From Chromobotia macracanthus (lineage: Eukaryota; Chordata; Actinopteri; Cypriniformes; Botiidae): 64,000 bases of DNA. Below the pieces are notes generated by a model. That model was not told the DNA's origin and searched no databases. It saw only the letters and a list, made by a program, of their open reading frames with translations. The translations under genes were made by a program, and so were the position numbers. The DNA lies in the NCBI GenBank assembly GCA_036877525.1, contig JAZGTH010000098.1, positions 2,046,001-2,110,000 of the forward strand, written 5' to 3'. Within the stretch, counting starts at the first letter, position 1. Each line of letters opens with the position of its first letter. Below, one piece after another: positions 14,101 to 25,772 of the stretch.

Positions 14101-17100
14101 GGAGAGATTTACACTGTCCTTGCATCAGACTCTGGGTGCTAGTTTTGCCCCTGATCTGAAACAGAGGTGTCTGATCTACCATTAACAAAACACCCTTATC
14201 TCCCATGACTCATGCAAGGATGCGAGGAGATGATTCATCACATCCTTCAGTGGGGGGTGAATGCGCGTGCTTATTATCATGTTTTGCCTTGATTCAAATC
14301 CTTGCTCTTCCTCCTTTAAAGATCGGGAACTGTTGGCATGTGTGTATCTGTGGTTGTTTAAATTCTGCATTACTGTTTAAAGCAACATTCCAGTTTGTTT
14401 ACATAGGAATGCCGTCTGCTGTCTTTGTACAATATCCGTATCATACTGTGGATTATCACAGTCACTTAATAGACTCTTACCTCAGTGTTTGTAAACAAAC
14501 AGTGATCTGTTTACCATACATACATTTTCATAGAAGCTTAGCCAAGAGTACCTCAAATTAATGTGCTGTAAATAAAATACACAACTGTGACACTGTTTTA
14601 AATCCATAAAAGACATAACGCTGAGTTCTTCCATCATCATATGCAGCTCTATGTATGTAGAGCCCAGTAAACACAGGCTGAAATGTGTTTAATCCTCAGG
14701 GAAGGTTATGAGGTTATCACTCATCAAAATGAATTAATTTGTGCGCCTTTCTCATGTAAATCAGTCCCTCGAGGGTCTAGTCGGCTGTAAATCTGTAAGC
14801 TATCCCTGCCTTTAATCTTCAGCATTTGAGGGGGCTTTTTATAATTGATATTTAATGACTTTGTGGCAAAACAGACTTGAGGGACAATCATAACAATAAT
14901 ACTAGATATAGTTTTATACAGTGTTGTGCACTATAAAATAATGCAAACGTTTGCAGACAGAGATGAGTTTTTATAGTGTTACATACATTATTATGGTTGC
15001 ATAAAACATGCATGTAATATAATAAAACCAAAATAGTATTGAATATATAGCAGAATAAATATTTGGACTGTGTTTGAGATTACATTAACTTGGATCATAT
15101 CTTGGATCTAATAGTGGTAACAAAAACAAAATTACACCAGACAGGCTTGTTTGCTCTGTATGATCTTGATTTAGTCCGCCTGGTCTCCGTCAAAGCCTTG
15201 TTTGACAGATGGATAATGTCATTGGCGATTCTGTGAACATAAACATTACACAGCTCTGAGTGCAGTCGTGGTCCAGCAGGGCTGCATTGTGGTTTCATCA
15301 GCACAGCAGTGAAGAAGATCCGGATCCAGGCAATGGTGAAATCCAGTTTCCAGGTATTCTGTGAGCAGGATATGAATGAGTGCAGAACAGCAGAGGGGCT
15401 GCAGTCTGCAAGCACCCAGCCCCAGCGGCAGACATACACTCACGCACACACGGGCGCAGGCAGGGCGCATGAGCATCTGTGGTGTGGACGAGGAGCATAC
15501 ATTTGACTGAGAGAGGGCAGGTATTTTGAAGGACATACACCTGAGCACACATTTGTCTGCTAAGGTAATATTTGTTTGTGTACTGCAGTGTTTAGTTTAC
15601 CGAATTATGTTGTATGACATTTGTGTTAGTGTTAGGGTACAAAACTCATGTTGTGTGTGTTATTCTGAAGATAACCTTCACAACACACAGTAGGGCTTAA
15701 TGCATTTATGTACTGGATGTTAGTTTGATTATTCATTGACTTGGATTGTGAATAGATTTTCTGCAGGACTGAGACTGTGTGTATTTGTGTATGTGTGGTC
15801 CAAGTAATGTTAATAGTGCTTGCCATTTCTATGACCATTGGAAAGGCAGCTACAGTGTGCTTATCTGTTTTGTTTCTCTATTTTTGCTTCTTTTTATTCT
15901 AATTTTTCTTGCCCCATTTTTATTTTTCCAGTTTTGTTCTACCCTGTTTGTGCCTGTCTGTTTCCTGGGGAGATCCTGGTTGGACTCCTTTGGTCCAGGT
16001 TTCAGGGGTTGCTCTGGTTGTCATGCACAGCCTGACAGGTGTTGCTCTGTCTACATCTGTTAGCACATGGGGCATCATGCAGCAAGATCTTGCTGGCCCC
16101 TCCCCTTTGTCTTACCTAGCCTGCAAAATACAGCAAGACCAAAGCAAATAGACCTTCCACAGAGAGAGAAAACAAAGCAGAAAGGAATAGAAAAAGAAAT
16201 ATGAAGATTGCCATAAAGAAAGAGATAAATCAATGGGAAACATGGAGAGAGATGCAGCCATCAGCCATGTTATGTGTGTTTGTGGTCAGTATTTCATTGA
16301 AATTCACATTATCACTTTTTCTTCTGGTTTATCCGTTATCTTGAACCTCTGTAACACACTACTGCTACATTAGTTTCCATTTGTTACCATGGAAGCGCCT
16401 TTCATCCCTCCCTTTCCTTCCATCTCCTAACCCATCCATTAAAAGACAGTCTTTAATCCCTAATTTTGCCCCTCCTTCCCCTCTTGTGTCTCACTCTCTC
16501 CTGACAATAATATCCTCTACCGGGTAAGCACTGTTTACCTTAATGCCTCTGAATAATGTATCCCTTTTATCAGCAGCTCAGAGACAAAAGAAGTGTTAAA
16601 ATAATTTAGAGCTTTTCAAATAGCAGTTTTATATGGGCTGCATAATTCTGCATATAACTCATTATAAAATAGTGTGTTACAGTAATAATTTGGGTAATAT
16701 GGAAACTGGCCTGTGAAATACAGTAAAGGATTATTTTTGTTGAGCTTTTCAATATGATCAATTCTGAGATCAATTCATACACCTTCATTTTGAGCTTAAA
16801 TTCAGATTTGATTTTCTATTCTCAACCAGGTTATAAAACAGATGTGGTGTGGGTGCATTGCAGCATTTTCTGTTAGTTTAAAAGAAGAACACAATCAATT
16901 ACCATTTTTCCTCAATAAATGCATGCAAATTTCTAATAGAACACTACAGGCTTTCATGACGCAAAACTGCAGAATGCAAAATATTGGTAAAATACATCAG
17001 GGAAAAATGTAAATTTGCGTCTTTTGTCTACACTGCTTTGTTGTGGGTTGCTTGTTGTTTTCTCCCCAGGGTTGCTCTGCTTTCACCACACACAAACAGA

Positions 17101-20100
17101 CACAAGAATTTAGAGAAGTTAATGCAGCCTGGTGGGGGTATACATAAAGACAACTACTAGCAGGTCACACCATCTTCACCTTTCTTCATATCAGACGGTC
17201 CTTGATCTTGAATCTAATTACCCATAATCGTATTAAACTGCGTCACACTAAAAGCACCATGTGCTCTCTCAGATCAACATGACCACCAGATACAATATCT
17301 GTATTTATCACTCTGTACCCAACTCTAAACAAAACACTGATTCAAAACACATTCTTTCCTATTAGATTAGTCACAGTAAGACATACAACAGGGTTGTGGT
17401 TTTCGTACACATGTTTTGAAATTATGATTCAAGGTAAAGTCATCAGCTTGTTTTATTGAGAAACACAAATCTGCAGTGTTTTTCTGTTAATATTGTCTGC
17501 ATGTGTGGCAATAGAAAATCAAAGCTGTAGGATTGGCTGGTTTAGACCGTCTGCATTTAATATCAAATTTTCATTAAGGGGATAAAACTCTGTAATGAAA
17601 ATTCTGTTTGCACAAAACAAGTGGTAATGTATCGTGAGTCTCGTCGTATGTCCCTGGTAATCAGTGCATCAGGAGGGGTTCGGCAAGGGAGAAATCTCAA
17701 GAGCTCTCCACCTGAATTTACAACAGCAACAATCAGTCAGTTCTCATGAATATTCAGGCCACGTTTCATAGCTGTGTGCAAGCATTACACAACAGAATGT
17801 GTTAAATTTCATACAACACATGAACTTGAATGTTCAGAGGTTGATATACTTGCACTATAAAGACATTGCTTCATACCTGAATGTAGGAACAATCATTTAT
17901 TTTGCCTGCCTTTAGCGTCCTTCTTTCACATACAACCACAAACCCTTATTAAACCCTTATGAAATAACAGTCTAATTTCATATTCTGTTCATTTAAATGA
18001 AAGGCAATATCACATTTTGTCAGATAATTAACCTCAGTGTAACAACCCTCCAGCTCTATCTCTTTATTACCCACATTGCTTCACATTGAAAAACAGATCA
18101 CAAGGCAGATCAGATTCTGTATTGGTATTCATAGGCATCTTACATAAAATAAACAAGTGTTATGTTTGTCCTGAGATGGAGACATATTCATGAGCATTTT
18201 ATCACATTTCCTGTCTTTTTAACAGTGATATTGATCGTTTCTTTTCACTTCTTTGGGGGAAAGTCCTGTTTTAGCCCTGGCAAGTCTTAGCATGCTGAAT
18301 ATGTTAGTGTTTGTGGTCCATTACTGGCTTTATTGTGGATTAGTGATTGTTTGTTGACTGCAGAGATGAGTAATTCTCTCATCATATAGCAGTTCAGCAC
18401 GAAAATGTCATGGTTTAAGCTGCCTGTAGTCTGTGAGAATGAGTTTAGTATTAAACAGCTATCAGGTCATGGACTGTATTCACCTGGGGTTTGACAGACA
18501 TGAGAAATTCCGTGATAGTACAAACCACTCGCAGTCCAAAGAGGGATAAGGGGTAAAAGAGTATTGCCTTTAACAAGCATACAGTAGATGAGGCAAGAAT
18601 TGCTTTACTCTGGTTCTTCTCATGGCTGAAATGTCTGAAGCAGAATAATCGCAAAGGGTGCAATCTGCCACTTATATGTTTATGCTCAGACCTAATAGCC
18701 AAGATTTGCCAAGATTTTGTTCTACCCAAAAGCAGATTTAGAATTCAGAAATGGCTCTGTTTAAATTCATTATTTGGAATTTTAATTGAATTGGCCAGGT
18801 CCCTCAGGACGTTGAATTACAATTTTAATGGTAATAAAAGTTTTAAAAAAAATACAGATTCTGAATTCATTGTTGGCCTTAGACTTTTGGGTTAATTAGA
18901 GCATTCTTGGTCATAGTTCATAAACATATTTCATAAAATGAAAGATAATTGGATATACAAAAATATATATAAATTAAAAACTAATTGTCTGTTGGTGGTA
19001 TTTCAGGCATTGATAAATAATATTGTCTAATGTTCCCCATATGAATATTAACATTTAAGGATAATTGTAATTGCAATATTAGATATTAGAAACTTCACTT
19101 ACAGAAGATGGAACATGGAATTGGAATTTAAATACATTTGTAATTGTGAATAGATCTCTATGACACACCACCATTCTCAATGTTGTAAAAACTCTTTTGG
19201 TACCAAAAGATTTAGTATCTGAGATATCTAAATCCAAAAAATCAACAGTCTTATAAAACATATTTGATATGCACCACATAATTTCTCTTTGTTTTTTACC
19301 TGCTGTTGATGTTGTGTGATTTCAAAGTACGGTAATTTTAAGAATGCTTTACTGCAGAGACCAAAGTGTGTACTTTACCTCTGGCTGTGGTGAGAGAATG
19401 CTGCAGTTAGCTGCATGCACAGAGCATGCTGCAGCTGCTTTGAAGAGGCTGTATATATAACACGGGTGGAGTCTGTGATGTGCAGCAGTCAGACTCTTTT
19501 GTCTGTGTTCAGTGAATACCTGCTGCTGCACTTTGGAGATACCAGGATACCCAAGTGTGCCTGGAAAGAAGAATGAGAGGAAGAGATGGACTGAAATAGA
19601 TAGTGTTTAATGAAAATGCCTGAGGATTGAGTTTTAAGCTTACTGTATTTCTATGTTCTCAAAAAGTTTTTGCAGTAACATTAGTAGAACGTTTTTTAAT
19701 GTTTTATATATTTATATATAAAATAAATATGCAAAACCCCCGAATGTATCAGAGAATGCATACAAGATGAGCATGTTTGTAATGCAAGTGAAAATTATAT
19801 CTTTTTCCTCAGGCACACCGTTCCCCCCAAAGGGTTTATTCTAGCACATCATTGTAATGTAGTCTCGTGCATGTACATTATACATGAACATGCATTGATC
19901 TTGTCCTCTTCTTGCAATGAAACAGAAAACATTTCCCGGAAAAAAAAGCTTGGATCAGTTTTCTCAATGTCTATTTCTGGCTATCTGACATTACGAACAT
20001 TTGGATACATATTATCGTCCTGCACTTACTCTAACTGTAGATGCCTGTGTGTCTCATTTCTTCCTGCAGAAACCGGTTACATCGATCCGGTGCTTATAGA

Positions 20101-22106
20101 AAAATACAACACCCCAGGGTTTGTGGGCTGCCTGTCCAGAGTGCAGTTTAACAGCATTGCTCCTTTGAAGGCTGCGCTCAGGTCTCGTGGTGCTGCACCT
20201 GTCTCGCACCAGGGGAAACTGGTGGAATCCAACTGCGGAGCGTCACCCCTTACCATCCCACCCATGTCTGCAGCAACTGACCCGTGGCACCTAGACGCAG
20301 GTGAGAACACTTACCTGACACAAATAATAAACAAACATGTATAGTACTTAGGAAGTTAGGTTTGTCCTGCTACACTTGTATAGGGTGAACACATATTCAC
20401 CATGACCTACAAATTTTGCCCCAATAAACTCCTAATATACTGCTTACTAATGCTTAGTAAGCTAGTTTTAGTAATTAAGTGTAGGTATGGAGTAGGATTA
20501 AAGGATGCACAGTATGGTTATGCAGTGCTAGGCATTAATATGTGCTTTATAAGTACTAATGAACAGTCAATATGCTGCTCATAGGCAACTTGTTAAAAGT
20601 GTGAATTGGTCCCCATACTAAAGTGGTACTGGAGTTGCCAAGTGGAATGTATAATGAGTAAACGAGTTCTAATTAGTGCTAACAAGAACCAATAAGTAAT
20701 GTCTGCTAATGGCATTAATATAAATGTAATAAGTAATGTCCTCTTATCACCTTGAAGGAATGATTTTAGATGGCAGCTTGATTAAATTCTAAGATCGGTA
20801 TCCAAGTTCCTGATACGGAGAAATATTGTATGACCTTCTTGTAGCTTTGCCTCATATTTCAGAACTGGCTTTGCTCTGAAGGAGCCTGAGATTTCTTTGT
20901 GTTGTTCTTATTATAGCCGAATATCTCAGCACTGCAGTATTTCCCAGGAGTGCAGTAAAACAGCAGAGACATTTCATTTCCAATACTAGCTTATTGATTT
21001 CAGCACCATTTTTTAAGTAAAACATTAAACTGACCAAAGAGATCTGTCCCCTTTTAAACCACCTCTTAACTGCTACAGTTATTGGATTCCCTTCACTTTG
21101 ATTTAAAGATGCTACACAAATACTGGATGAAAGTTCAGTACCATTCTTTTCAGATTCTGTTAGTGTATTCCCATTAGACCAGTTGCCACAACCATGACTA
21201 AGAAAACAGACCTTCAGTTTTCTTTTATGTGAGACCTGGTGCAGAACATTACTGTTATCCTGCCATTCTGTGAAATGGTCAGTGGCCACTTAGTGGTCAA
21301 AATTACTTCTGTATTACACAATACAAGATGTGAGCGCAACAGTGTGAAAGATTACATTATCTGATAGAATATACAGTCTGTACGGTATAAAAACCATTAT
21401 GTCTATGGAATGTCCCCATAAAACATGAAACATGTTTTCAAGAATGATTTGTTGGGAAAGGCAATGCACAACTATGAGCATTAGAACAACTAAGAACACT
21501 GATGATCCATTTGCTACTTGTTATTGCTGGTCTGGGACAAATGTTTATAATTTAGGGGCAGAGGATATAGATTTTATTCTGAGCTGTTTACATGTCACAG
21601 GTGCCTAGAATTAAATAAGCTGACAAAAATATCTCCCATAGGTGCAGATTTCCCCTTTAATGAGGAAAGAGTCATACCAGATGGAGTTAATAGGAATTCA
21701 GCTATAATAGGAGGTAAGAAATTAGCTTTGAGACACAGCTCAGCATTTACATATCCTGTCGACAGACAAAAATGTCTTCTTATAAGTTATGTATTCATAT
21801 CCATTTTTAACTATTTAGAATATTTTAAAAGCCTTTTTTTAGCCAGTGTTTGAGTCTTGGGGCACTGTTAACTGTTGCAAATATAATCTCCTTTACTATG
21901 CAGGAATCATAGCTGTAGTGATCTTCACTATTCTGTGTACCCTTGTGTTCCTGATCCGGTACATGTTCCGCCATAAAGGCACCTACCACACCAACGAGGC
22001 CAAAGGAGGAGGAGAGTCATCTGAGTCAGCCGATGCGGCCATTATCGGCACAGAGCCCAATTTCACAGAGACCATCGATGAAAGCAAGAAGGAATGGTTT
22101 ATCTAA
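2568..22106 (+). CDS. cntnap2: CNTNAP2 (contactin-associated protein-like 2), 3' part, last six coding exons
   Basis: Neurexin-superfamily membrane protein that with contactin-2 organises juxtaparanodal potassium channels on myelinated axons. Exons seen: 2568-2801, 3986-4119, 7744-7837, 20070-20300, 21642-21713, 21904-22106; every junction is AG/GT and codon phases join (1, 0, 1, 1, 1). The first four encode laminin-G sequence (e.g. LRYNLGG, DIQFNLVKSLFLGKVFG, GFVGCLSRVQFN); the fifth and sixth give the stalk and one membrane helix (IIAVVIFTILCTLVFLIRYM), then a juxtamembrane protein-4.1-binding stretch starting RHKGTYHTNEAKG and the C-terminal PDZ ligand EWFI (mammals end EWLI). Stop TAA 22104-22106. 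The 5' part of the gene lies left of the window. Teleosts can carry a and b duplicates; the sequence alone does not say which this is. Very sure of the family. Confidence 0.95.
2945..3044. mobile_element. Short MITE-like inverted-repeat element in CNTNAP2 intron
   Basis: The left end (ctctggtcctggagaacc) and the right end (ggcccttcaggagttgaat) are imperfect inverted copies around a short AT-poor middle containing gctggagctaaac. This matches a widespread cyprinid repeat I recognise, in an internally shortened form. Non-coding, non-autonomous. The name and superfamily are not certain. Confidence 0.55.
4161..4290 (+). mobile_element. tRNA-derived SINE copy in CNTNAP2 intron
   Basis: The head resembles a tRNA: an A-box-like ggtatagtggttggga and, about 35 bases on, a B-box-like gtttgattccca. 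The tail (gctttgtataaaaagggctt, then gataaatgat) is a diverged form of the common teleost SINE/LINE tail cgctttggataaaagcgtct. Recognised from memory. The copy is diverged and unlikely to be active. Confidence 0.6.
5141..5172. repeat. (GA)16 microsatellite
   Basis: Uninterrupted GA dinucleotide run. It creates the serine/leucine-rich spurious frame on the other strand. Confidence 0.95.
6225..6348 (-). mobile_element. Partial copy of the CCCAGC-ended MITE family
   Basis: Ends in tgttagctggg and contains the family words gaacgttt, taacattt and aatggaaacgttc. It is in inverted orientation relative to the full copies at 8723 and 12169 and lacks the opposite terminus. Confidence 0.6.
6616..6642. 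repeat. (CT)n microsatellite
   Basis: About 13 uninterrupted CT units. Confidence 0.95.
8723..9004 (+). mobile_element. Full-length MITE copy A
   Basis: 282 bp beginning cccagctaataatttt and ending tgttagctggg, so the termini are inverted repeats. The interior is AT-rich with repeated aacattct/atgtttt words and no coding capacity. Same family and orientation as copy B. Probably a non-autonomous DNA transposon. Confidence 0.75.
12169..12480 (+). mobile_element. Full-length MITE copy B
   Basis: 312 bp from cccagctaacaatttttgg to gttcgctgttagctggg. Termini and interior match copy A (8723-9004) base for base over long stretches, including acaacttaagaata and ttctgaaaatgtt. Confidence 0.75.
12760..13300. 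repeat. Diverged transposon-like stretch
   Basis: Contains words typical of degraded teleost interspersed repeats: a ttacatttacat motif near 12798, then gccaggttttaagctg near 12970, gattattccaccagg near 13030 and gttcattccactg near 13215. The open frames across it have no recognisable protein. I cannot place the family. Confidence 0.35.
19452..19500 (+). promoter_or_regulatory. Candidate internal core promoter upstream of the membrane-segment exons of CNTNAP2
   Basis: A strong TATA box (tatatataa, 19452-19460) in otherwise non-repetitive sequence, with a tcaga initiator-like motif about 35 bases on, roughly 580 bp before the exon at 20070. Mammalian CNTNAP2 has a short isoform that keeps the membrane and cytoplasmic segments, so an internal start here is plausible. 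No convincing first coding exon with a signal peptide was found, so this is inference. Confidence 0.3.
19650..19722 (-). mobile_element. Fragment of the CCCAGC-ended MITE family
   Basis: Shares ttttgcagtaacattagtag, then aacgttttttaatg, with copy C (59377-59701). Both termini are missing. Confidence 0.5.
20345..20720. repeat. Interspersed repeat in CNTNAP2 intron
   Basis: AT-rich stretch rich in taagtactaatg/gtgctaac words, with the recognisable segment gtgaattggtccccatacta then aagtg, which I know from a dispersed cyprinid repeat. No coding potential. Boundaries are approximate. Confidence 0.45.
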
Positions 22107-22330
22107 TGTACCGCTTGAAAATGATCAGAAATGAGGGAGGGGGCGTATAAACTCTTTCAGAATCTTTTTTTGATTATCAGATTTAACGTTTTTTGAAACA
22201 AACTCATCACCAGTTTGAGAAACTGTTCTGTACATAGTGACTGGCTGCTTTCCTTTTATTGTGTTTCCACAATAGTCTTTCAAGTGTGTAATCTCAGCAT
22301 TACATGTTAATAAATTATTTTACCATGTGT
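22107..22330 (+). other. cntnap2: CNTNAP2 proximal 3' UTR with poly(A) signal
   Basis: Follows the stop codon. The first AATAAA is at 22309-22314. Other AATAAA hexamers lie downstream (e.g. 24611-24616) and mammalian CNTNAP2 has a long 3' UTR, so the true end could be further right. Confidence 0.5.
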
Positions 22331-25300
22331 TTTTTTAACAGAAATATTATTTGCCAAATTTCTTTGCTTTGAACAAAGTTTTATGTAATAACTTGAGTCA
22401 TTTTGTGTTCCAAATGTTTGAGACTGTAACGGAATGTAAATTCTATGCTCTATATGAATATGCTTATTTGATTCATTGCACAATTTAGAAAAATTGTATT
22501 TTAAAATGACTTTAGATTATATAACATCAGTATTAAACTGAGGGGAGGAAATTGAAGCATGCACCAAGAATCTGGTCACATCACTCTGTCTGTTTGCAGC
22601 TATCTGCACAGCTATGCTGATTTATTTCTTATGGAAGCCTTCAGTTTATTGTTTTTTGCCAAACACCTCTCAGTCTTAATCATTCGTTTTGCTGAAGGCT
22701 TTTATCACGACATAAAGTTGTTATTTTGAGAGATCAGGATTGTCTGTGATTCATTTATGCAGACTGTGTGGTCAAATCATTGCCATAGTGACATCTGGCA
22801 GAATGACACCCAAGCATGTATCATCAATGTTTGTTGAGGCAGATGATGAGGGTGGGACAACAGACACCCAATAAAATGACTTAATTCAAGGTGCCTTTAG
22901 AATTCAGCCAATCAGCTTTCTGTTAGTGTGGAAGTTATTTTATGGAAAAATCCCAACAAATCAAATGGCTGATATTTATTTGATACGCCTGTCTGAGCAG
23001 GAAGTAGACTGAGATAGGTTTAGGTTAGAGGTAGGTGTAGCAGAGTGAAACATTGTTCTACAAACGTTCTTACAGTAACTTTTTGTTTTGCAAACATGCT
23101 ACAATATTTGAAGCATTTATTGAAAATGTGCACTTGTGTTTGCGTTAAAAGCGTGCATTTCGTCCAGTTGCAGTTGACATGTTGTCACAATATTTTTCAT
23201 TATGCTTTTGTATATTATTATTTACTTTTAAATATAAGATATCAAATAAAAGTTAATTTACATACAGATTATCAACTCTCAGACTGATTTTAAAATAGAA
23301 GTCATGTTTATTTGTGATAAACATTGAGGTTTTATAACACACATGCCATACGTTTTAGTAATTCCTAATTGTGCTTGACACAGATCGGTTAACATTTTCT
23401 CAAAGCAATGTCAAGATTCTAAACCAAGTAATCTTTTGCACCCATCAGCATTTAATATGTGGCTAAAATTGTTTTCAACAGGTGAATCTACTTATATCCA
23501 GATGAATAATATTGTTAAAATGAAAGTTTTATGTGTACAAATATAAGATTGAAAGGTTTAAATGGCCCCCTGTGCTTATTTTACTGTGCCCAGTCAGATT
23601 ACAGATTGTAACATGAAGTTGATTTTAGTAAACAATATATATTTACTATAATCAAATTTAAGTTTTTGAGGAAGACATATTCATGAGGTTGTAAGAGTTT
23701 TGATGTTTTCAAGCTTTGAACATTTTTATATTCTAACATCTAATTCTTCACCTGTCATTTACATAAAATATTAAACATTGTTTTGTAAGTAATAATTGTA
23801 AGTTTAGTCAGATAGCATTCACAGTAAATGAAATATATGAATATATTTTTATGATGATATTTTGTAGATGACTAGCCCTTCATTGTGTCTTATCCATGTG
23901 TGTAAGAGGGAGGCCTGAATATTCAAAATGTTCCTTGGATCTGTACAGATAAATGTACTTGAATGCTGTTCCTTGTGATGGAAACAGAAACACATTGATA
24001 AATTGAATTGTCATTGCCGTTTCATTTACCTTTTTCAGTATTATTTTATGAAAAGGGTTGAATTTATGTTTTGTGAAGGCAATGTTTTTTCCTTTATTGT
24101 TTTTCATGACAAATAACTGTTTATTTACACAGTTCAGCTGTCTCTCATATGGCACATGTATAGGCCTTTATTAAATGTAAATACAGATGTTTTTTGACTA
24201 CAACAATTAAATCTCTGACATTTATATTATTTCTGAGTAAATATAAGCGTGATAGGTGTAAACAATATATTTACTTATCAGTATCTCATCTAAATGCATT
24301 CTGCTTGTATATTATTCTTTAATGTCCGCATGACCACTGTATGTGAAACTGTATATACTGTACTTTAAACTATTGTGTAATATCACAATTGTATTTACTC
24401 TTGGGGACATATTTTTTACCTTTTGTTATGATGTTGACAAGTCAGGAATGGATAGTACAATACTTTTATATTTAGGGCAGCTCAGTTCTCAGCTGGCTGT
24501 TTAACGTAAGATATTTGTACCGACCTCTTATCATCCATCTCAGTATTGTGTGAGGCCTGATTGCAAAAGAAGAGAATTCCTCATCAATGTGGCTTTTCTT
24601 ATGGGAAGGAAATAAACAATACCCATCAAATCTTTGCCATGTAGTTTATTGTATGTCATTACAGTTATCAGCATCTGTTACATCATATTGTATAATGAAA
24701 GAGAAACATTACGGGGAAAGTGCTTACCATCAGAAAACAACACTGTTTCTATTCTGTAATACAGACATTTGAGTGGCACCTGTGGCAAAAATAATATTTT
24801 TATAACGGTATACATAGTACATGTTGTTTGCTTCCAGTAATGCTGTGTAAGACAGGGAATGTTTCTCCAATAATGAACATAAATGAAAAATAAAACAAAT
24901 TGCTGCTTTGGCATGAATACTGTAAAGCTTTCCCATTTAGAGCTCAATATCGCCACATTGTGGTAAATAGTTGCAACAACATACAGGAACATTGTCATGT
25001 TTTCATTTAAAATGACGTAATCGTTTACCTTTTCCGTCCACATTATGGTCAAATATTTACTCAAGACTTTTTATAATAAATAATAGTTCAAAATGAATTG
25101 TATGTATACTTTTTGGAATGAATTAACAAAAACTGAAATAGAGCATATATTGTATAAAAGAAAAAATAAGTAAGTCTATTACTTACTAAGTCTATAGACT
25201 TACTTAAAAATAAGTAGGTCTATGTTTTAGCAGACACTTTAACGTAATATCTACCTATATCCACAAGTGTTACTGTTTTGTTACATTTAGTAACATTAGC

Positions 25301-25553
25301 CTTTTGTAAAATGCAGAAAAGCGGTCGATGGGATTGTTTCAGGTTCATTGTAAAGTAAATTGAAAGAAGAACTTTTCTCCTTCCAAATAAATATCGATAA
25401 GTAAAAAAAAGTGATAAGAGGAAAAATACAGTAATTGCATGCATAATAACATAAATTAAATCACGGCTTCTTGGGGCATATTGTTAAAACACATTCGAGC
25501 ACTTTTATGCATAATTATATAGCGCACTACAATCTGTGGGTCGAGCAACACTT
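22331..25553. other. Spacer or long 3' UTR between CNTNAP2 and CUL1
   Basis: AT-rich with no coding frame showing splice signals or recognisable domains. Could be a long CNTNAP2 3' UTR in its left part. A short palindrome (taagtctatagactta) sits near 25185-25206. Nothing else stands out. Confidence 0.55.
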
Positions 25554-25624
25554 AGTAAATACAACACTTACATACTCTACCCTTACTGACTAGTAAGGGT
25601 AGAGTATGTAGTGTTGTATTTACT
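25554..25624. repeat. Near-perfect 33-bp inverted repeat (hairpin) upstream of CUL1
   Basis: Bases 25554-25567 pair with 25611-25624 and 25569-25587 pair with 25592-25610 without a mismatch. One unpaired T (25568) and a four-base loop (gact, 25588-25591) complete it. It lies about 150-220 bp before the CUL1 first-exon donor. Confidence 0.95.
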
Positions 25625-25689
25625 CATCAACACTAGAGGTCGCTGTATCTTTCTGCTCTGTGGCGTATGACGCTTCTCTCTCTAATACG

Positions 25690-25772
25690 GAATTCCCAAT
25701 GATCTCAGTCCAGTCTGATACAGAGACAGCGCAGGGCCTGAGCTAATACAGCTCGATATTAGACACACACAG
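25690..25772 (+). other. cul1: CUL1 non-coding first exon (5' UTR), approximate start
   Basis: A moderately GC-rich stretch ends in a consensus donor (cacacacag then gtaaga; exon end 25772) just before CUL1 intron 1. The next exon begins at 28677 and carries the start codon. The start point is a guess. It contains a short upstream reading frame at 25699-25746 (15 codons) if transcription begins to its left. Confidence 0.55.

Larger units (their letters stand above)
7838..20069. other. Large CNTNAP2 intron (12.2 kb)
   Basis: The longest gene-free stretch in the window. It contains two full MITE copies (8723-9004, 12169-12480), a diverged transposon-like stretch at 12760-13300, a CT-rich run near 11340-11370, a MITE fragment near 19650-19720 and a TATA-containing candidate promoter near 19450. 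The open frames around 15100-15550 (minus) have no recognisable domain and I treat them as chance. Confidence 0.6.

Noticed and set aside
15095..15552. Overlapping minus-strand open frames of 84-114 codons in the large CNTNAP2 intron
   Set aside because: Three frames overlap in the same GC-richer patch, there is no recognisable domain or consistent splice context, and residue make-up looks like chance translation.
20852..21289. 145-codon minus-strand open frame in CNTNAP2 intron
   Set aside because: No recognised protein family and no repeat or splice context; best treated as chance.
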